A DNA stretch of 64,000 nucleotides from Lachnospiraceae bacterium (GTDB taxonomy: Bacteria; Bacillota; Clostridia; Lachnospirales; Lachnospiraceae), in the NCBI GenBank assembly GCA_910574715.1, contig CAJTCH010000019.1, positions 1-64,000 on the forward strand, given 5' to 3'. Below the pieces are notes generated by a model. That model did no database searches. It saw nothing but the letters and a program-made list of their open reading frames with translations, and had not been told where the DNA came from. Shown here one piece after another: positions 7,622 through 15,880 of this stretch. Within the stretch, counting starts at the first letter, position 1; every line of letters begins with the position of its first letter. The translations under genes were made by a program, and so were the position numbers.

Positions 7622-8506
7622 CTATAGAACTTCTACATAAAAGAAGTTCACTACAAGCTCCTTTAACTGCTCCGAATTCACCATATATGCTTCATGTTCA
7701 TCCGGTTGCGTTACTTCGCCCGGAATCATTGACATATCCTCGGCAGTAAGCGCTACATCCAGCAACTCAGGAACAAGATATGTGATATCCTCTACAGAAA
7801 CATTGGTATACATATTTCCTTGCAAAGACTGATATATAGAAACGGGGAGCGTTAAGTCTCCCTTTACCTGCGCCATAGCCGTTGCAAAATAATTCGTCAT
7901 ATACTGCTTCTGGCGTTCCAATCTTCCCATACTGCTGGCAAAAACATCTGTATTTCTGTCGCGAATATAATCCTCCGCCATCTTCCCTTGTAAATGAAGG
8001 ATATCTCCGGCATGGTATGGCTTACCGCCAACCTCAACATCCTCCAACACCTGGACATCCACTCCGCCGATCGCGTCGTTCAGAATAGGAATTGCCTCCA
8101 GATTAATTGCACAGTAGCGTTGAATCGGAACCTTAAAAAGCAAATTAGAAACCGCATTTACCATCAATTCGCAACTATCCTCAGCGGTCTTGCCATAGTA
8201 ATACTGGAGAGTTAGCTGCATGTTCTTTTCTCGGAGAAATTTACCTTCATCATTGTAAACCTTAACCGGTACGTAAGTATCTCTTGGCACCGCCAATATC
8301 TTAATCTTCCCACTCTCCACATTAATACTCACCAGAATGATCGCATCCGCCAACCCTTGTCCCTTTATCTCGTTGGCCTGCTCCACCGGGGTGCTGTTAT
8401 CGATCCCCAGACAAAGGAAATTGATCACATCCTCGTTGTACTGATATTCTTTCCCTTTATATGTAATAAAGAGGCCTTCCTTCCTGGTTTCGGGAGTGTC
8501 TTCCAC
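7622..8506 (-). CDS. LCP (LytR-CpsA-Psr) family protein, headless cassette C
   Basis: A 294-residue protein nearly identical to copy B, with FLCLGID, PRDTY and the RDRNTD...RLERQ motifs intact. It is clearly silent as it stands. A TAA lies three codons before the nominal GTG, directly at the conserved breakpoint, and no ATG, ribosome binding site or membrane anchor is present. It is the first gene of the minus-strand cassette with sortase and substrate downstream. Its head faces the recombinase gene. Confidence 0.85.
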   Translation of the reverse strand: MEDTPETRKEGLFITYKGKEYQYNEDVINFLCLGIDNSTPVEQANEIKGQGLADAIILVSINVESGKIKILAVPRDTYVPVKVYNDEGKFLREKNMQLTLQYYYGKTAEDSCELMVNAVSNLLFKVPIQRYCAINLEAIPILNDAIGGVDVQVLEDVEVGGKPYHAGDILHLQGKMAEDYIRDRNTDVFASSMGRLERQKQYMTNYFATAMAQVKGDLTLPVSIYQSLQGNMYTNVSVEDITYLVPELLDVALTAEDMSMIPGEVTQPDEHEAYMVNSEQLKELVVNFFYVEVL

Positions 8507-8593
8507 ATCGAATTATCGGATCATAAAAATACCTCTTTATTTTTGCGGATTTCAAGGAGATTGAACATAAAAATATACGGAAATATACAAATA
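8489..8593 (-). repeat. Putative recombinase site C (head breakpoint plus arm motif)
   Basis: On the minus strand a doubled motif, TTGTATATTTCCGTATATTT, lies at about 8570-8593. The conserved block AATTCGATGTGGAAGAC ends at 8514 on the plus strand, about 55 bp away. Layout and spacing match sites A and B. The space on to 8637 shows no gene. Confidence 0.5.
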
Positions 8594-8637
8594 GATAGAA
8601 GAATCAAGACAAAGCACGGTAGTTCCTGGGACTTAAC

Positions 8638-8670
8638 GCAAAAAAACAAGAGCACTTCTGCTCTTGTTTA
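8638..8670 (-). terminator. Rho-independent terminator of the recombinase gene
   Basis: On the minus strand AACAAGAGCA / TGCTCTTGTT forms a strong hairpin followed by seven T. It lies 20 bp beyond the recombinase stop. Confidence 0.8.
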
Positions 8671-8689
8671 GAGTCTGTTAAGAAAATTA

Positions 8690-9916
8690 TTATTGCAGAT
8701 TCTCCAATGCCCGTATCACCATGATCTCATCCTGCTCAAACATGTGCGAATACCGTTTGAATATCGTTTCCTGTGTGTCGCCGGACACCTTCTCGATTAC
8801 TGTGATCGGGACATTTCTCTTTATCAGATTGCTTATATAGGTATGCCGGAAAGCGTGGCAGTTACAGGGTTCGATTCCTAGTATTTTACAGGTGTCTTTG
8901 ATCCTGGTCAGACAATAGCTGTGTACATAATTGAAAATCCTGTCTGAGTTTTCACCTCCGCCGGCAATATGCTTGCTATGTTCTCTGTGATACATTACCT
9001 CGAGATGGGGAGGTATTGGAATGGTACGGTTTTTCTTGTTCTTCGGGCCTTTTACAATGGCCTTGCCAGATTCATCTTTCTCACGCCCGGTTGATTTGGT
9101 GACGGAGATCCTCATGCCCGACAAATATCCGCTGTCAGATGCCGTTGATTCCGGAGATTGGAAATTGCCTCTTGGATCATGCGCGTCTTTATGAAAGTGA
9201 AATGTTTCGAAGTCATTCCAGGTCAGGGCCAGACATTCAGACAGCCTCACTCCTGTATAGTACAGCACATTATAGAAAAACTGCAGTCTGGGATAGGCAT
9301 TGTATCCGTTATGGTTGCTTTGCTTATTGCCCAGATAATTATCGATTTTTTGGAAATCTTTATGTCCCAGAAGATAATAATTCTTCTTTTGTTCGGTTTT
9401 TATATTGTCTGCTTTTAAGAGAAAATTATCTGCGATCAGGCCTCGTTTATAAGAAAGCTTTATCAGTTTGCGAAATGTGCTGTTGAGAGTGTGAACGGTT
9501 TCTTCCGAATACTTTTGTCTTAGTTCTGCGAATATTTTATAGTAAACATGTTCGGTTATGTCTTTTAATTTTGTGTTTGCAGGAAGATATTTGTAAATTA
9601 CTTTCATGTTCTGTTCTGTACTTTGGATCGTCATCTCGCTGAACTGTTGTGTGAGAGCTTTGGTCTTCCAAAGTTCAAAAGCACTTGCAAGGGTGATATC
9701 TTTGTCTTCGGTTTTTGTGATGCCGATCTGCAGTTTTGCCAGCGCTTCTTTTGCTTCGGCGATGGACATACAATTGTAGACCCATTGGCTTTTGTATTTA
9801 TTCTTTTGCAATATGGGATCGTATTCCTTATAATTGTATTTGACGTCGTATTTTTTGGTTCCTTCGTTGTAATAAATGTTTTTGTAATTGGTTTTTTTTC
9901 TTGCACTTTTTGTCAT
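8690..9916 (-). CDS. Tyrosine recombinase / phage-type integrase
   Basis: A 408-residue site-specific recombinase. It has an N-terminal arm-binding-like region (residues 10-65), a SAM-like core-binding domain (about 73-175) and a catalytic domain. Visible catalytic residues are Arg224 (TGVRLSE), His354 and Arg357 (HAFRHT), and Tyr389 (KRYSHM). The second histidine position is Asp380 (SGD) instead of the commoner His or Trp. It lies alone, with no excisionase, next to head C. The cassette breakpoints in this region are its likely substrates. The minus-strand ATG at 9916 has a GGAGG just upstream. Confidence 0.93.
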   Translation of the reverse strand: MTKSARKKTNYKNIYYNEGTKKYDVKYNYKEYDPILQKNKYKSQWVYNCMSIAEAKEALAKLQIGITKTEDKDITLASAFELWKTKALTQQFSEMTIQSTEQNMKVIYKYLPANTKLKDITEHVYYKIFAELRQKYSEETVHTLNSTFRKLIKLSYKRGLIADNFLLKADNIKTEQKKNYYLLGHKDFQKIDNYLGNKQSNHNGYNAYPRLQFFYNVLYYTGVRLSECLALTWNDFETFHFHKDAHDPRGNFQSPESTASDSGYLSGMRISVTKSTGREKDESGKAIVKGPKNKKNRTIPIPPHLEVMYHREHSKHIAGGGENSDRIFNYVHSYCLTRIKDTCKILGIEPCNCHAFRHTYISNLIKRNVPITVIEKVSGDTQETIFKRYSHMFEQDEIMVIRALENLQ

Positions 9917-9930
9917 TAGTTTTGACCTCC

Positions 9931-9979
9931 ATTTGTATAAATTCTTGACCAGATTCTACTACGAATTTTATACGAATAG
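9931..9979. promoter_or_regulatory. Arm-like inverted motif at the recombinase start
   Basis: Minus-strand ATTCGTATAAAATTCGTA at about 9961-9979 resembles the doubled motif at sites A-C. An opposed GAATTTATAC copy lies at 9932-9943, next to the ribosome binding site. The two form an inverted repeat (GTATAAAATTC / GAATTTATAC). It could be a recombination site, an autoregulatory site, or both. Confidence 0.45.
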
Positions 9980-10117
9980 AAGTAAAAGAAGTGAAATTTT
10001 ACTGATTCTATTATATCATTAAAACAGAGTAAATCCAAGACTGGCACGAAGAGCGGGGCGGTGCTATAATTAAAGAACGATTACGAGAGGGCACATGTAG
10101 AACAGGAGGAATGTACT

Positions 10118-10648
10118 TTGAGTAAAGGAAATTGGTTAGAGCTGGCGGCGGATCAGGCACAGGTGGGAAAAGTTCTGGAAATGAATCAGTACACGCAGAA
10201 ATACGGTCTTGCTTTGAGTTCGGAGGATGCGCAGATGATTGTGGCAGAGCGAAGGAGCACTTTGAAGGAACAGAAGAGAGTGGAATTTGGGCAGGGGATA
10301 CTCCCACAGTTGATCTACGAGTTTTGTGATTCTGATTACATCAGCCAGGACAATTATCTGGAGACTATGGTACGGCTTCAGGAGATCTTCTATCTCTATA
10401 AGAATGAGACGATGGATGAGCTGACGGATATGGAGCTGATCCATTTTATGAAGGAGCAGTTTGAGACGGTCTGCTACGGTGATCTGGAATATCTGGAGGA
10501 GACCTGTCTTGACATTTTCTCCCAGGCTGTGCGGGGCGGTTACCGGGGATATAGACAGACGGAAGGAAGGGGGGAATACAGTCAGTTTGATGAAGTACAG
10601 AGGTGGGATCCGAAAGTTTACCTGGAGGCGTTGAAGAATCTGCAGTAG
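10118..10648 (+). CDS. DUF6323 family protein
   Basis: A 176-residue soluble protein. The pattern TQKYGLALSSEDAQMIV, RVEFGQGILPQLIYEFCDSDYISQDNY and EIFYLYKNETMDEL matches what I recall of DUF6323, found in Clostridia directly before a DUF6179 gene, as here. The start is a TTG with AGGAGG upstream. A TATAAT at 10065-10070 is a likely -10 element. Function is unknown. Codon use and base composition are those of the core genome, in contrast to the island that ends just before it. Confidence 0.8.
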   Translation: MSKGNWLELAADQAQVGKVLEMNQYTQKYGLALSSEDAQMIVAERRSTLKEQKRVEFGQGILPQLIYEFCDSDYISQDNYLETMVRLQEIFYLYKNETMDELTDMELIHFMKEQFETVCYGDLEYLEETCLDIFSQAVRGGYRGYRQTEGRGEYSQFDEVQRWDPKVYLEALKNLQ

Positions 10649-10662
10649 TGGGAGGGTGAAAT

Positions 10663-11523
10663 ATGGGATATGAGATGGAAGAATTAATTCCGATCGTTGC
10701 AGAGCTTGCAGAGCGCTATACGGGATACGAGAGTACGTCTGTCACATATGAGAAAGCGAATCAACTGATGGAAGCCGTGATCTACTGTATTCATGAGTAT
10801 GAGACAGATGTTATGGAGAAGACTGGGGAATGCGGCGCTTCTGCGGAAGATAGGAGCGTAACGGAGATCGCGTCTGCAGAGAGGGTGTCTGCGAAGGAGG
10901 CATACCTGCTGGGCAGCCGGCTTGTGGATGCAAAGGTAAGGGCGATGAAGGAGATGTATCATGAACTGATCGGGCATTTCCATTCTTATGGAAATATTGC
11001 CCTTAAGGATGCGGTGGCGGCGGTGCCGGAGTTCTTGAAGTGGTATGATATCAAATACGATCCGCAGAATACGATCCTTACTCTGGATTATCCGGTGCTT
11101 AAGGATCTGGTAGAGTATTCCGGCATTGACGCAGTCTATGAATATGTCCGCTGCATCTGCATTGAACAGAGATTCCTGGGCAGATTCCCGGAGGATTATG
11201 TGCGGCGGGTGCTGCGCGCGTATTCCGGGGATTATGAAGAAATGTTCGAGAATCTCTGCGGGATCGTCCTTGCGGATGCTGTGCAGCATATTTTATTGAA
11301 GAAGCCCCTTGACGGTTCGGATGTATCGGAGAGTGACCGCTGCAGGATACAGGCGCTGCTTGGGATGTATTCTGGGGAGGAGGCGAAGGAGGCCGTGCGG
11401 GAGATCATGAGGAATTTTGTCAGGGAATTCTATGATGATGACGGAGAGATGCAGCGATATATGGAGAAGGAATGCGGCAATATTGCGGTGAGGGCTGGAA
11501 TTATCGGGAGGCAGGAAGTATGA
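10663..11523 (+). CDS. DUF6179 family protein
   Basis: A 286-residue protein with IAELAERYTGYESTSVTYEKAN near the N-terminus and TLDYPVLKDLVEYSGIDAVYEYV centrally, features I associate with DUF6179. It is predicted soluble and mostly helical. It follows DUF6323 by 14 bp and overlaps the next gene at ATGA, so the three genes form an operon. The tight pairing suggests that DUF6323 and DUF6179 act as partners. Function is unknown. Confidence 0.8.
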   Translation: MGYEMEELIPIVAELAERYTGYESTSVTYEKANQLMEAVIYCIHEYETDVMEKTGECGASAEDRSVTEIASAERVSAKEAYLLGSRLVDAKVRAMKEMYHELIGHFHSYGNIALKDAVAAVPEFLKWYDIKYDPQNTILTLDYPVLKDLVEYSGIDAVYEYVRCICIEQRFLGRFPEDYVRRVLRAYSGDYEEMFENLCGIVLADAVQHILLKKPLDGSDVSESDRCRIQALLGMYSGEEAKEAVREIMRNFVREFYDDDGEMQRYMEKECGNIAVRAGIIGRQEV

Positions 11524-12665
11524 AGGAGAAAGTGAAGAGAGATAGCCAGGCAGAGACGAAGAAGCGCATACAGATTGTGCTTAAGATACTTGTAGGATTG
11601 ATCCTGCTTGCCTTACTCTGTATAGCTGGTTACATCATTTACATGCAGGCAAATTATTATCGGATTGAAGATCACGCAAAGCTGGAGGTCAGGAATAATC
11701 CGAAGCAGACGTTAAGGACCGGGGAGGCTTACACGGCGGTGACTTATAATATTGGTTTTGGCGCATATGGCCCGGATTACAGTTTCTTCATGGATACGGG
11801 CGAGATGGCGGACGGGACTGAGACGGCGGGAGAGTACGGCAAGGCCGTCAGTAGGGAATCGGTGGAGCGGAATACGGCGGGTGCGGCAAAAGAGCTTGAG
11901 AAGCTGAGGGCGGATTTCCTTCTGCTGCAGGAAGTGGATGTGGAAGCGGATCGGAGTTATCATGTGAATCAGGCGGAGGAGCTTAAGGACAAGTTTGCTG
12001 ATTATGGAAATGTCTTCGCAAATAATTTTCACTCGGCATATTTATTCTATCCATTTTCAGACCCGCATGGCGCGGTGGAAGCGGGACTTCTGAATTTTAC
12101 ACGGTATCAGATCGCAGAAGCAGAGCGGAGAAGTTATCCGGTAGACAACAGCTTTGTTACGAAGTTCACGGATCTGGACCGGTGTTTTGCTGTTATGCGC
12201 CTTCCGGTGGAGAACGGACGCGAGCTGGTACTGATCAACAGTCATATGTCGGCGTATGACGAGGGCGGCAAGATTCGCCTGCAACAGCTTGAACTGTTGA
12301 ATTCTGTGATGGAGGAAGAATATCAGGCCGGGAATTATGTGATCGTGGGCGGAGATTTTAATCATGCGCTGGGCGAGGCTGTAGCAGAAGGATTTCCGTC
12401 TAAGCAGAGATTTCCGGCGTGGGTGTCCATTTTGACCCAGGAAGAGATGGCGAAAGGGATCTTGATCGTTCGGGCGGAGAATGAGCTTGAAGTGCCGACC
12501 TGCCGGGGAGCGGATATTCCTTATACGAAGGGTGTGAATTTCACAACGGTAGTGGATGGCTTCCTGGTGTCCGAGAATGTGAAAGCAGAAGCAGAGAATA
12601 TTGATACGGATTTTGGGTACAGTGACCATAATCCCGTCATGCTTCGGTTTGAACTGGAGAAGTAG
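11520..12665 (+). CDS. Membrane-anchored endonuclease/exonuclease/phosphatase family protein
   Basis: A 381-residue protein of the EEP superfamily, whose members hydrolyse phosphodiesters in nucleic acids, lipids or sugar phosphates. A single membrane helix (about residues 17-39) puts the catalytic domain outside. The metal and catalytic motifs are TYNIGFG, LLQEVD, NSHMSAY, VGGDFNH and SDHNPV in family order. I start at the ATG overlapping the DUF6179 stop (ATGA), because the longer open frame would run inside the upstream gene. The extracellular location makes a lipid or nucleic acid substrate plausible, but the substrate cannot be told from sequence. Confidence 0.85.
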   Translation: MKEKVKRDSQAETKKRIQIVLKILVGLILLALLCIAGYIIYMQANYYRIEDHAKLEVRNNPKQTLRTGEAYTAVTYNIGFGAYGPDYSFFMDTGEMADGTETAGEYGKAVSRESVERNTAGAAKELEKLRADFLLLQEVDVEADRSYHVNQAEELKDKFADYGNVFANNFHSAYLFYPFSDPHGAVEAGLLNFTRYQIAEAERRSYPVDNSFVTKFTDLDRCFAVMRLPVENGRELVLINSHMSAYDEGGKIRLQQLELLNSVMEEEYQAGNYVIVGGDFNHALGEAVAEGFPSKQRFPAWVSILTQEEMAKGILIVRAENELEVPTCRGADIPYTKGVNFTTVVDGFLVSENVKAEAENIDTDFGYSDHNPVMLRFELEK

Positions 12666-12778
12666 AATATTTGCAAGTTGATCGGATGAAAATTGCATTT
12701 CTTTGCGTGCAATACTGATTGTATGGCTTGCGGCCCTGTATAAATGAAGGTGATAGGATTAAAATATGCAAAAAAGAC

Positions 12779-12807
12779 TTGACATTTCATGTGAAAATCC
12801 GTAAAAT
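12779..12807 (+). promoter_or_regulatory. Promoter of the aminotransferase gene
   Basis: TTGACA at 12779-12784, 17-bp spacer, TAAAAT at 12802-12807, about 65 bp before the start codon. Confidence 0.7.
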
Positions 12808-12872
12808 AACATACGGTAGAAAAGGGCGGCAAGGCTGCCGATTCACACAGAAAACAGGAGGGAGTTCCAATT

Positions 12873-14174
12873 ATGGCGCCGTACAGCAAGTTGAGCAAAG
12901 AGAAGTTATTGAATTTGAAGGGTGACCTTGAGAAGCAATTTGAAGAGATCAAGAAGAAGGGACTGCATCTGGATATGTCCCGGGGCAAGCCGTCCAAGGC
13001 TCAGTTGGATATCGGAATCGGCATGATGGATGTCCTGACAAGCGAGTCGGATATGTTAAGTTCTGATGGCGTGGACTGCAGGAATTATGGTGTTCTTGAC
13101 GGGATCAGTGATGCCAGGAAGTTATTGGCGGATCTGTCGGAGGTGCCGGAGCGCAGTGTAATTATCTATGGGAATTCCAGCCTGAATGTAATGTTTGATA
13201 CCGTATCCCGTGCCATGACTCATGGGTTCATGGGAAGTACCCCATGGGGGAAGCTGGACCGCGTGAAGTTCTTATGTCCGGTTCCCGGATATGACCGTCA
13301 TTTTGCGATCACGGAGTTCTTTGGGATCGAGATGATCAATGTACCGCTCCTTGAGACCGGACCGGATATGGATATGGTTGAAGAACTGGTGTCAAAAGAC
13401 GAGACGATCAAGGGCATCTGGTGTGTGCCGAAGTATTCGAACCCGACGGGTATTTCTTATACGGACGAGACCGTCAGAAGGTTTGCGCGGCTGAAGCCCG
13501 CGGCGAAGGATTTCCGCATCTTCTGGGACAATGCTTATTCGATCCATCATCTGTACGATGATGAGCGTGTGGTTGTGCTGGAACTGCTGAATGAGTGTAT
13601 TAAGGTAGGTAATCCGGATATTGTGCTGAAGTTCATTTCCACATCGAAGGTGTCCTTCCCTGGTTCCGGAATCGCAGCGCTGGCAGCATCCCGCGGGAAC
13701 CTTGAGGATGCGAGAAAATATATGAAGTTCCAGACGATCGGCCATGACAAACTGAACCAATTGCGTCATGTGCGTTATTTTAAGGATATGCTTGGAGTCT
13801 ATGAGCATATGAGAAAGCATGCCGCGATCCTCAGACCGAAGTTTGAGAAGGTGAATGAAGTTCTGGAGAAGGAGCTGGGAGGCCTGGGTATCGGTACCTG
13901 GACGAAGCCTTTGGGCGGGTACTTCATCTCATTTGATTCCATGGATGGATGTGCGAAAGCCATCGTTGCCAAGGCGAAAGAAGCAGGTCTTATCATGACG
14001 GACGCAGGCGCGACTTACCCATATGGGAAGGACCCGAAAGACAGCAACATCCGCATCGCACCTTCGTTCCCGACTGTAGAGGAACTGGAACTGGCTTCGA
14101 AGATATTTGTTCTCAGCGTGAAACTGGTGAGCATCGAGAAGTTGTTGAATGCAAAGTCAAAGACCCCGCTGTAA
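12873..14174 (+). CDS. PLP-dependent aminotransferase, aspartate aminotransferase-like (MocR-type subgroup)
   Basis: A 433-residue fold-type I aminotransferase. LDMSRGKPS lies near the N-terminus, PKYSNPTG and WDNAYSIHHL in the middle, the PLP lysine in STSKVSFPGSG, and RIAPSFPT near the C-terminus. The pattern fits the aspartate aminotransferase subgroup related to MocR C-terminal domains. It would move an amino group from aspartate or a similar amino acid to 2-oxoglutarate in the cytosol. It is a single-gene unit with its own promoter, an AGGAGG site and two terminators downstream. Confidence 0.85.
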   Translation: MAPYSKLSKEKLLNLKGDLEKQFEEIKKKGLHLDMSRGKPSKAQLDIGIGMMDVLTSESDMLSSDGVDCRNYGVLDGISDARKLLADLSEVPERSVIIYGNSSLNVMFDTVSRAMTHGFMGSTPWGKLDRVKFLCPVPGYDRHFAITEFFGIEMINVPLLETGPDMDMVEELVSKDETIKGIWCVPKYSNPTGISYTDETVRRFARLKPAAKDFRIFWDNAYSIHHLYDDERVVVLELLNECIKVGNPDIVLKFISTSKVSFPGSGIAALAASRGNLEDARKYMKFQTIGHDKLNQLRHVRYFKDMLGVYEHMRKHAAILRPKFEKVNEVLEKELGGLGIGTWTKPLGGYFISFDSMDGCAKAIVAKAKEAGLIMTDAGATYPYGKDPKDSNIRIAPSFPTVEELELASKIFVLSVKLVSIEKLLNAKSKTPL

Positions 14175-14201
14175 GCAACGCTGCAGAGCAGCGGGGGCTT
14201 T
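14163..14201 (+). terminator. Stem-loop after the aminotransferase
   Basis: CCCCGCTG pairs with CAGCGGGG, followed by a short CTTT tract. Confidence 0.55.
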
Positions 14202-14222
14202 GACCCTAGCGGGAATAAAATA

Positions 14223-14267
14223 TACCGCCGTTGAACTCTGCCAGAGCCGCGGCGGTGTTTTTTTATA
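14223..14267. terminator. Terminator between convergent genes
   Basis: ACCGCCG pairs with CGGCGGT, followed by seven T on the plus strand. It also lies at the end of cysK read from the other strand. Confidence 0.7.
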
Positions 14268-14283
14268 TTATAATAGGAAGGTT

Positions 14284-15210
14284 TTATTCAAATAAAGGTG
14301 TAGAGAAGTATCTCTCCGCTGTATCCGGAAGAAGTGTTACCACGGTCTTTCCGCTGCCAAGCTTCCGGGCAAGTTTGATGGCGGCGGCCACGTTCGTTCC
14401 GCTGGAGATCCCGCACATCAGCCCTTCCAGCCTTGCAAGGTCTTTGGAAGTCTGGAGCGCTTCTTCGTCGGTAATAATAGCAATATCCTCATAGATCTGG
14501 CGGTTCAGTACCTTGGGGACCACGCCGTCGCCAATACCCATCTGGATGTGTGTTCCGACCGTTCCGCCTGCAAGGATCGCCGCATTCTCCGGTTCCACTG
14601 CCCAGATGGTAATATCCGGGTTAAGCGCTTTCAGGGTCTCGCCGATGCCGGTGATGGTTCCTCCGGTGCCGATACCCGAACAGAAACCGTGGATCGGACC
14701 GGCTACCTGCTCTAAGATCTCAAGTCCGGTGTGATAGCGGTGGACCATGGGATTCGCCTCATTCTCAAACTGCTGCGGCACGAATACCTTAGGATTCTCG
14801 GCGGCCATCCGGTTCGCAGTCTGGACGCATTCTTCAATGCAGTCGCCGATATTCCCCGCGTCATGGATGAGAATGACCTTCGCGCCGTAATGTTCTACCA
14901 GGAGCCGTCTTTCCTGGCTTACGGAGTCAGGCATGATGATGACCGTCTCATAGCCCTTGACAGCACCCACCAGTGCAAGACCGATGCCCTGATTGCCGCT
15001 GGTAGGTTCTACGATAACGGAATCATTCTTTAAGATGCCATCCTCTTCTGCTTTGCAGATCATATTGTACGCGGTCCTTGTCTTGATGGAGCCGCCTACA
15101 TTCAGGCCCTCGAACTTCACAAGCACCCGGGCGGAGCCTTCAGGAACCATGCGGTTTAACTGGATGATAGGGGTCTGCCCCATTGCTTCTAATACATTCT
15201 GGTAAATCAT
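14284..15210 (-). CDS. cysK: Cysteine synthase (O-acetylserine sulfhydrylase)
   Basis: A 308-residue PLP enzyme that makes cysteine from O-acetylserine and sulfide. The PLP lysine lies in VGGSIKTRTA, the substrate loop is PTSGNQGIGLA, the phosphate cup is GTGGTITGIG, and the C-terminus has PDTAERYFST. I use the ATG at 15210, which has GAGGAAG upstream. The longer frame begins at a TTG inside that site. GSIKTR replaces the commoner GSVKDR, so O-phosphoserine or cystathionine-type variants cannot be fully excluded. Monocistronic. Confidence 0.9.
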   Translation of the reverse strand: MIYQNVLEAMGQTPIIQLNRMVPEGSARVLVKFEGLNVGGSIKTRTAYNMICKAEEDGILKNDSVIVEPTSGNQGIGLALVGAVKGYETVIIMPDSVSQERRLLVEHYGAKVILIHDAGNIGDCIEECVQTANRMAAENPKVFVPQQFENEANPMVHRYHTGLEILEQVAGPIHGFCSGIGTGGTITGIGETLKALNPDITIWAVEPENAAILAGGTVGTHIQMGIGDGVVPKVLNRQIYEDIAIITDEEALQTSKDLARLEGLMCGISSGTNVAAAIKLARKLGSGKTVVTLLPDTAERYFSTPLFE

Positions 15211-15348
15211 ATTTATCTTCCTCAACTTTCTATATACATTATAATATGAAAGAAAAGTTTCTTGTGTAAAACTTTCTTAATTATATCAATAAGTGTTTTG
15301 GGTGTAAAGGTTTTCTTCGATATATATACGAAAATGCGGGAAAAGGGC

Positions 15349-15377
15349 TTGCTTTTTTTCCGCAGTCATGGTAAACT
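15349..15377 (+). promoter_or_regulatory. Promoter of the rpmG-secE-nusG operon
   Basis: TTGCTT at 15349-15354, 17-bp spacer, TAAACT at 15372-15377. A small GTAGC/GCTAC hairpin follows at about 15423-15438 in the leader. Confidence 0.55.
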
Positions 15378-15482
15378 ATCCTAGCGAATGGAAGAAGGTC
15401 TTTTTTTTATGCCTAATTTTGGGTAGCCTCGCAAGCTACCATGTAACACGTCAATGAGAAAACGTAAAGCGAGGTGGAAGTT

Positions 15483-15632
15483 GTGCGTACAAGAATCACA
15501 TTGGAATGTACAGAATGCAAGCAGCGTAACTACAACATGACGAAGGATAAGAAAACACATCCTGAACGCATGGAGACTAAGAAGTACTGCAAGTTCTGCA
15601 AATCACACACACTGCACAAGGAAACGAAGTAG
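15483..15632 (+). CDS. rpmG: 50S ribosomal protein L33
   Basis: A 49-residue zinc-ribbon type L33 starting at a [20 protein letters not shown]. Two CxxC pairs (CTEC and CKFC) indicate the zinc-binding form. It is too short for many ORF callers. It lies in the conserved position directly before secE, and an AAAGCGAGGTGG site precedes the start. Confidence 0.95.
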   Translation: MRTRITLECTECKQRNYNMTKDKKTHPERMETKKYCKFCKSHTLHKETK

Positions 15633-15656
15633 TTCGCCGTAAAAGGAGTGGTTGTC

Positions 15657-15848
15657 ATGAGCGAGAAGACGCAGAAGAGAAGCTGGTTCAAGGGTCTTAG
15701 CAGGGAATTTAAGAAAATCATTTGGCCAGACAAGATGACAGTAGCAAAACAGACGGCAGCAGTTGTTTCTGTATCCGTAATCCTGGGATTGATCATTGCA
15801 ATCGTTGATTTTATCGCCCAGTACGGAGTGGATTTATTGGTAAGATAG
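15657..15848 (+). CDS. secE: Preprotein translocase subunit SecE
   Basis: A 63-residue SecE with the conserved FKKIIWPDK amphipathic motif and one membrane segment (VVSVSVILGLIIAIVDFIAQ). It stabilises the SecY channel. The start at 15657 has AAGGAG eight bases upstream. The earlier GTG overlaps that site. Confidence 0.95.
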   Translation: MSEKTQKRSWFKGLSREFKKIIWPDKMTVAKQTAAVVSVSVILGLIIAIVDFIAQYGVDLLVR

Positions 15849-15880
15849 ACTGATGATCTGCAGGCAAGAAAGGTGAGTTT

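Noticed and set aside
10041-10070. Sigma-54-like TGGCAC before the DUF6323 gene
   Set aside because: The second element TTGC is not at the required distance, and a good TATAAT with -35 at 17 bp explains the site.
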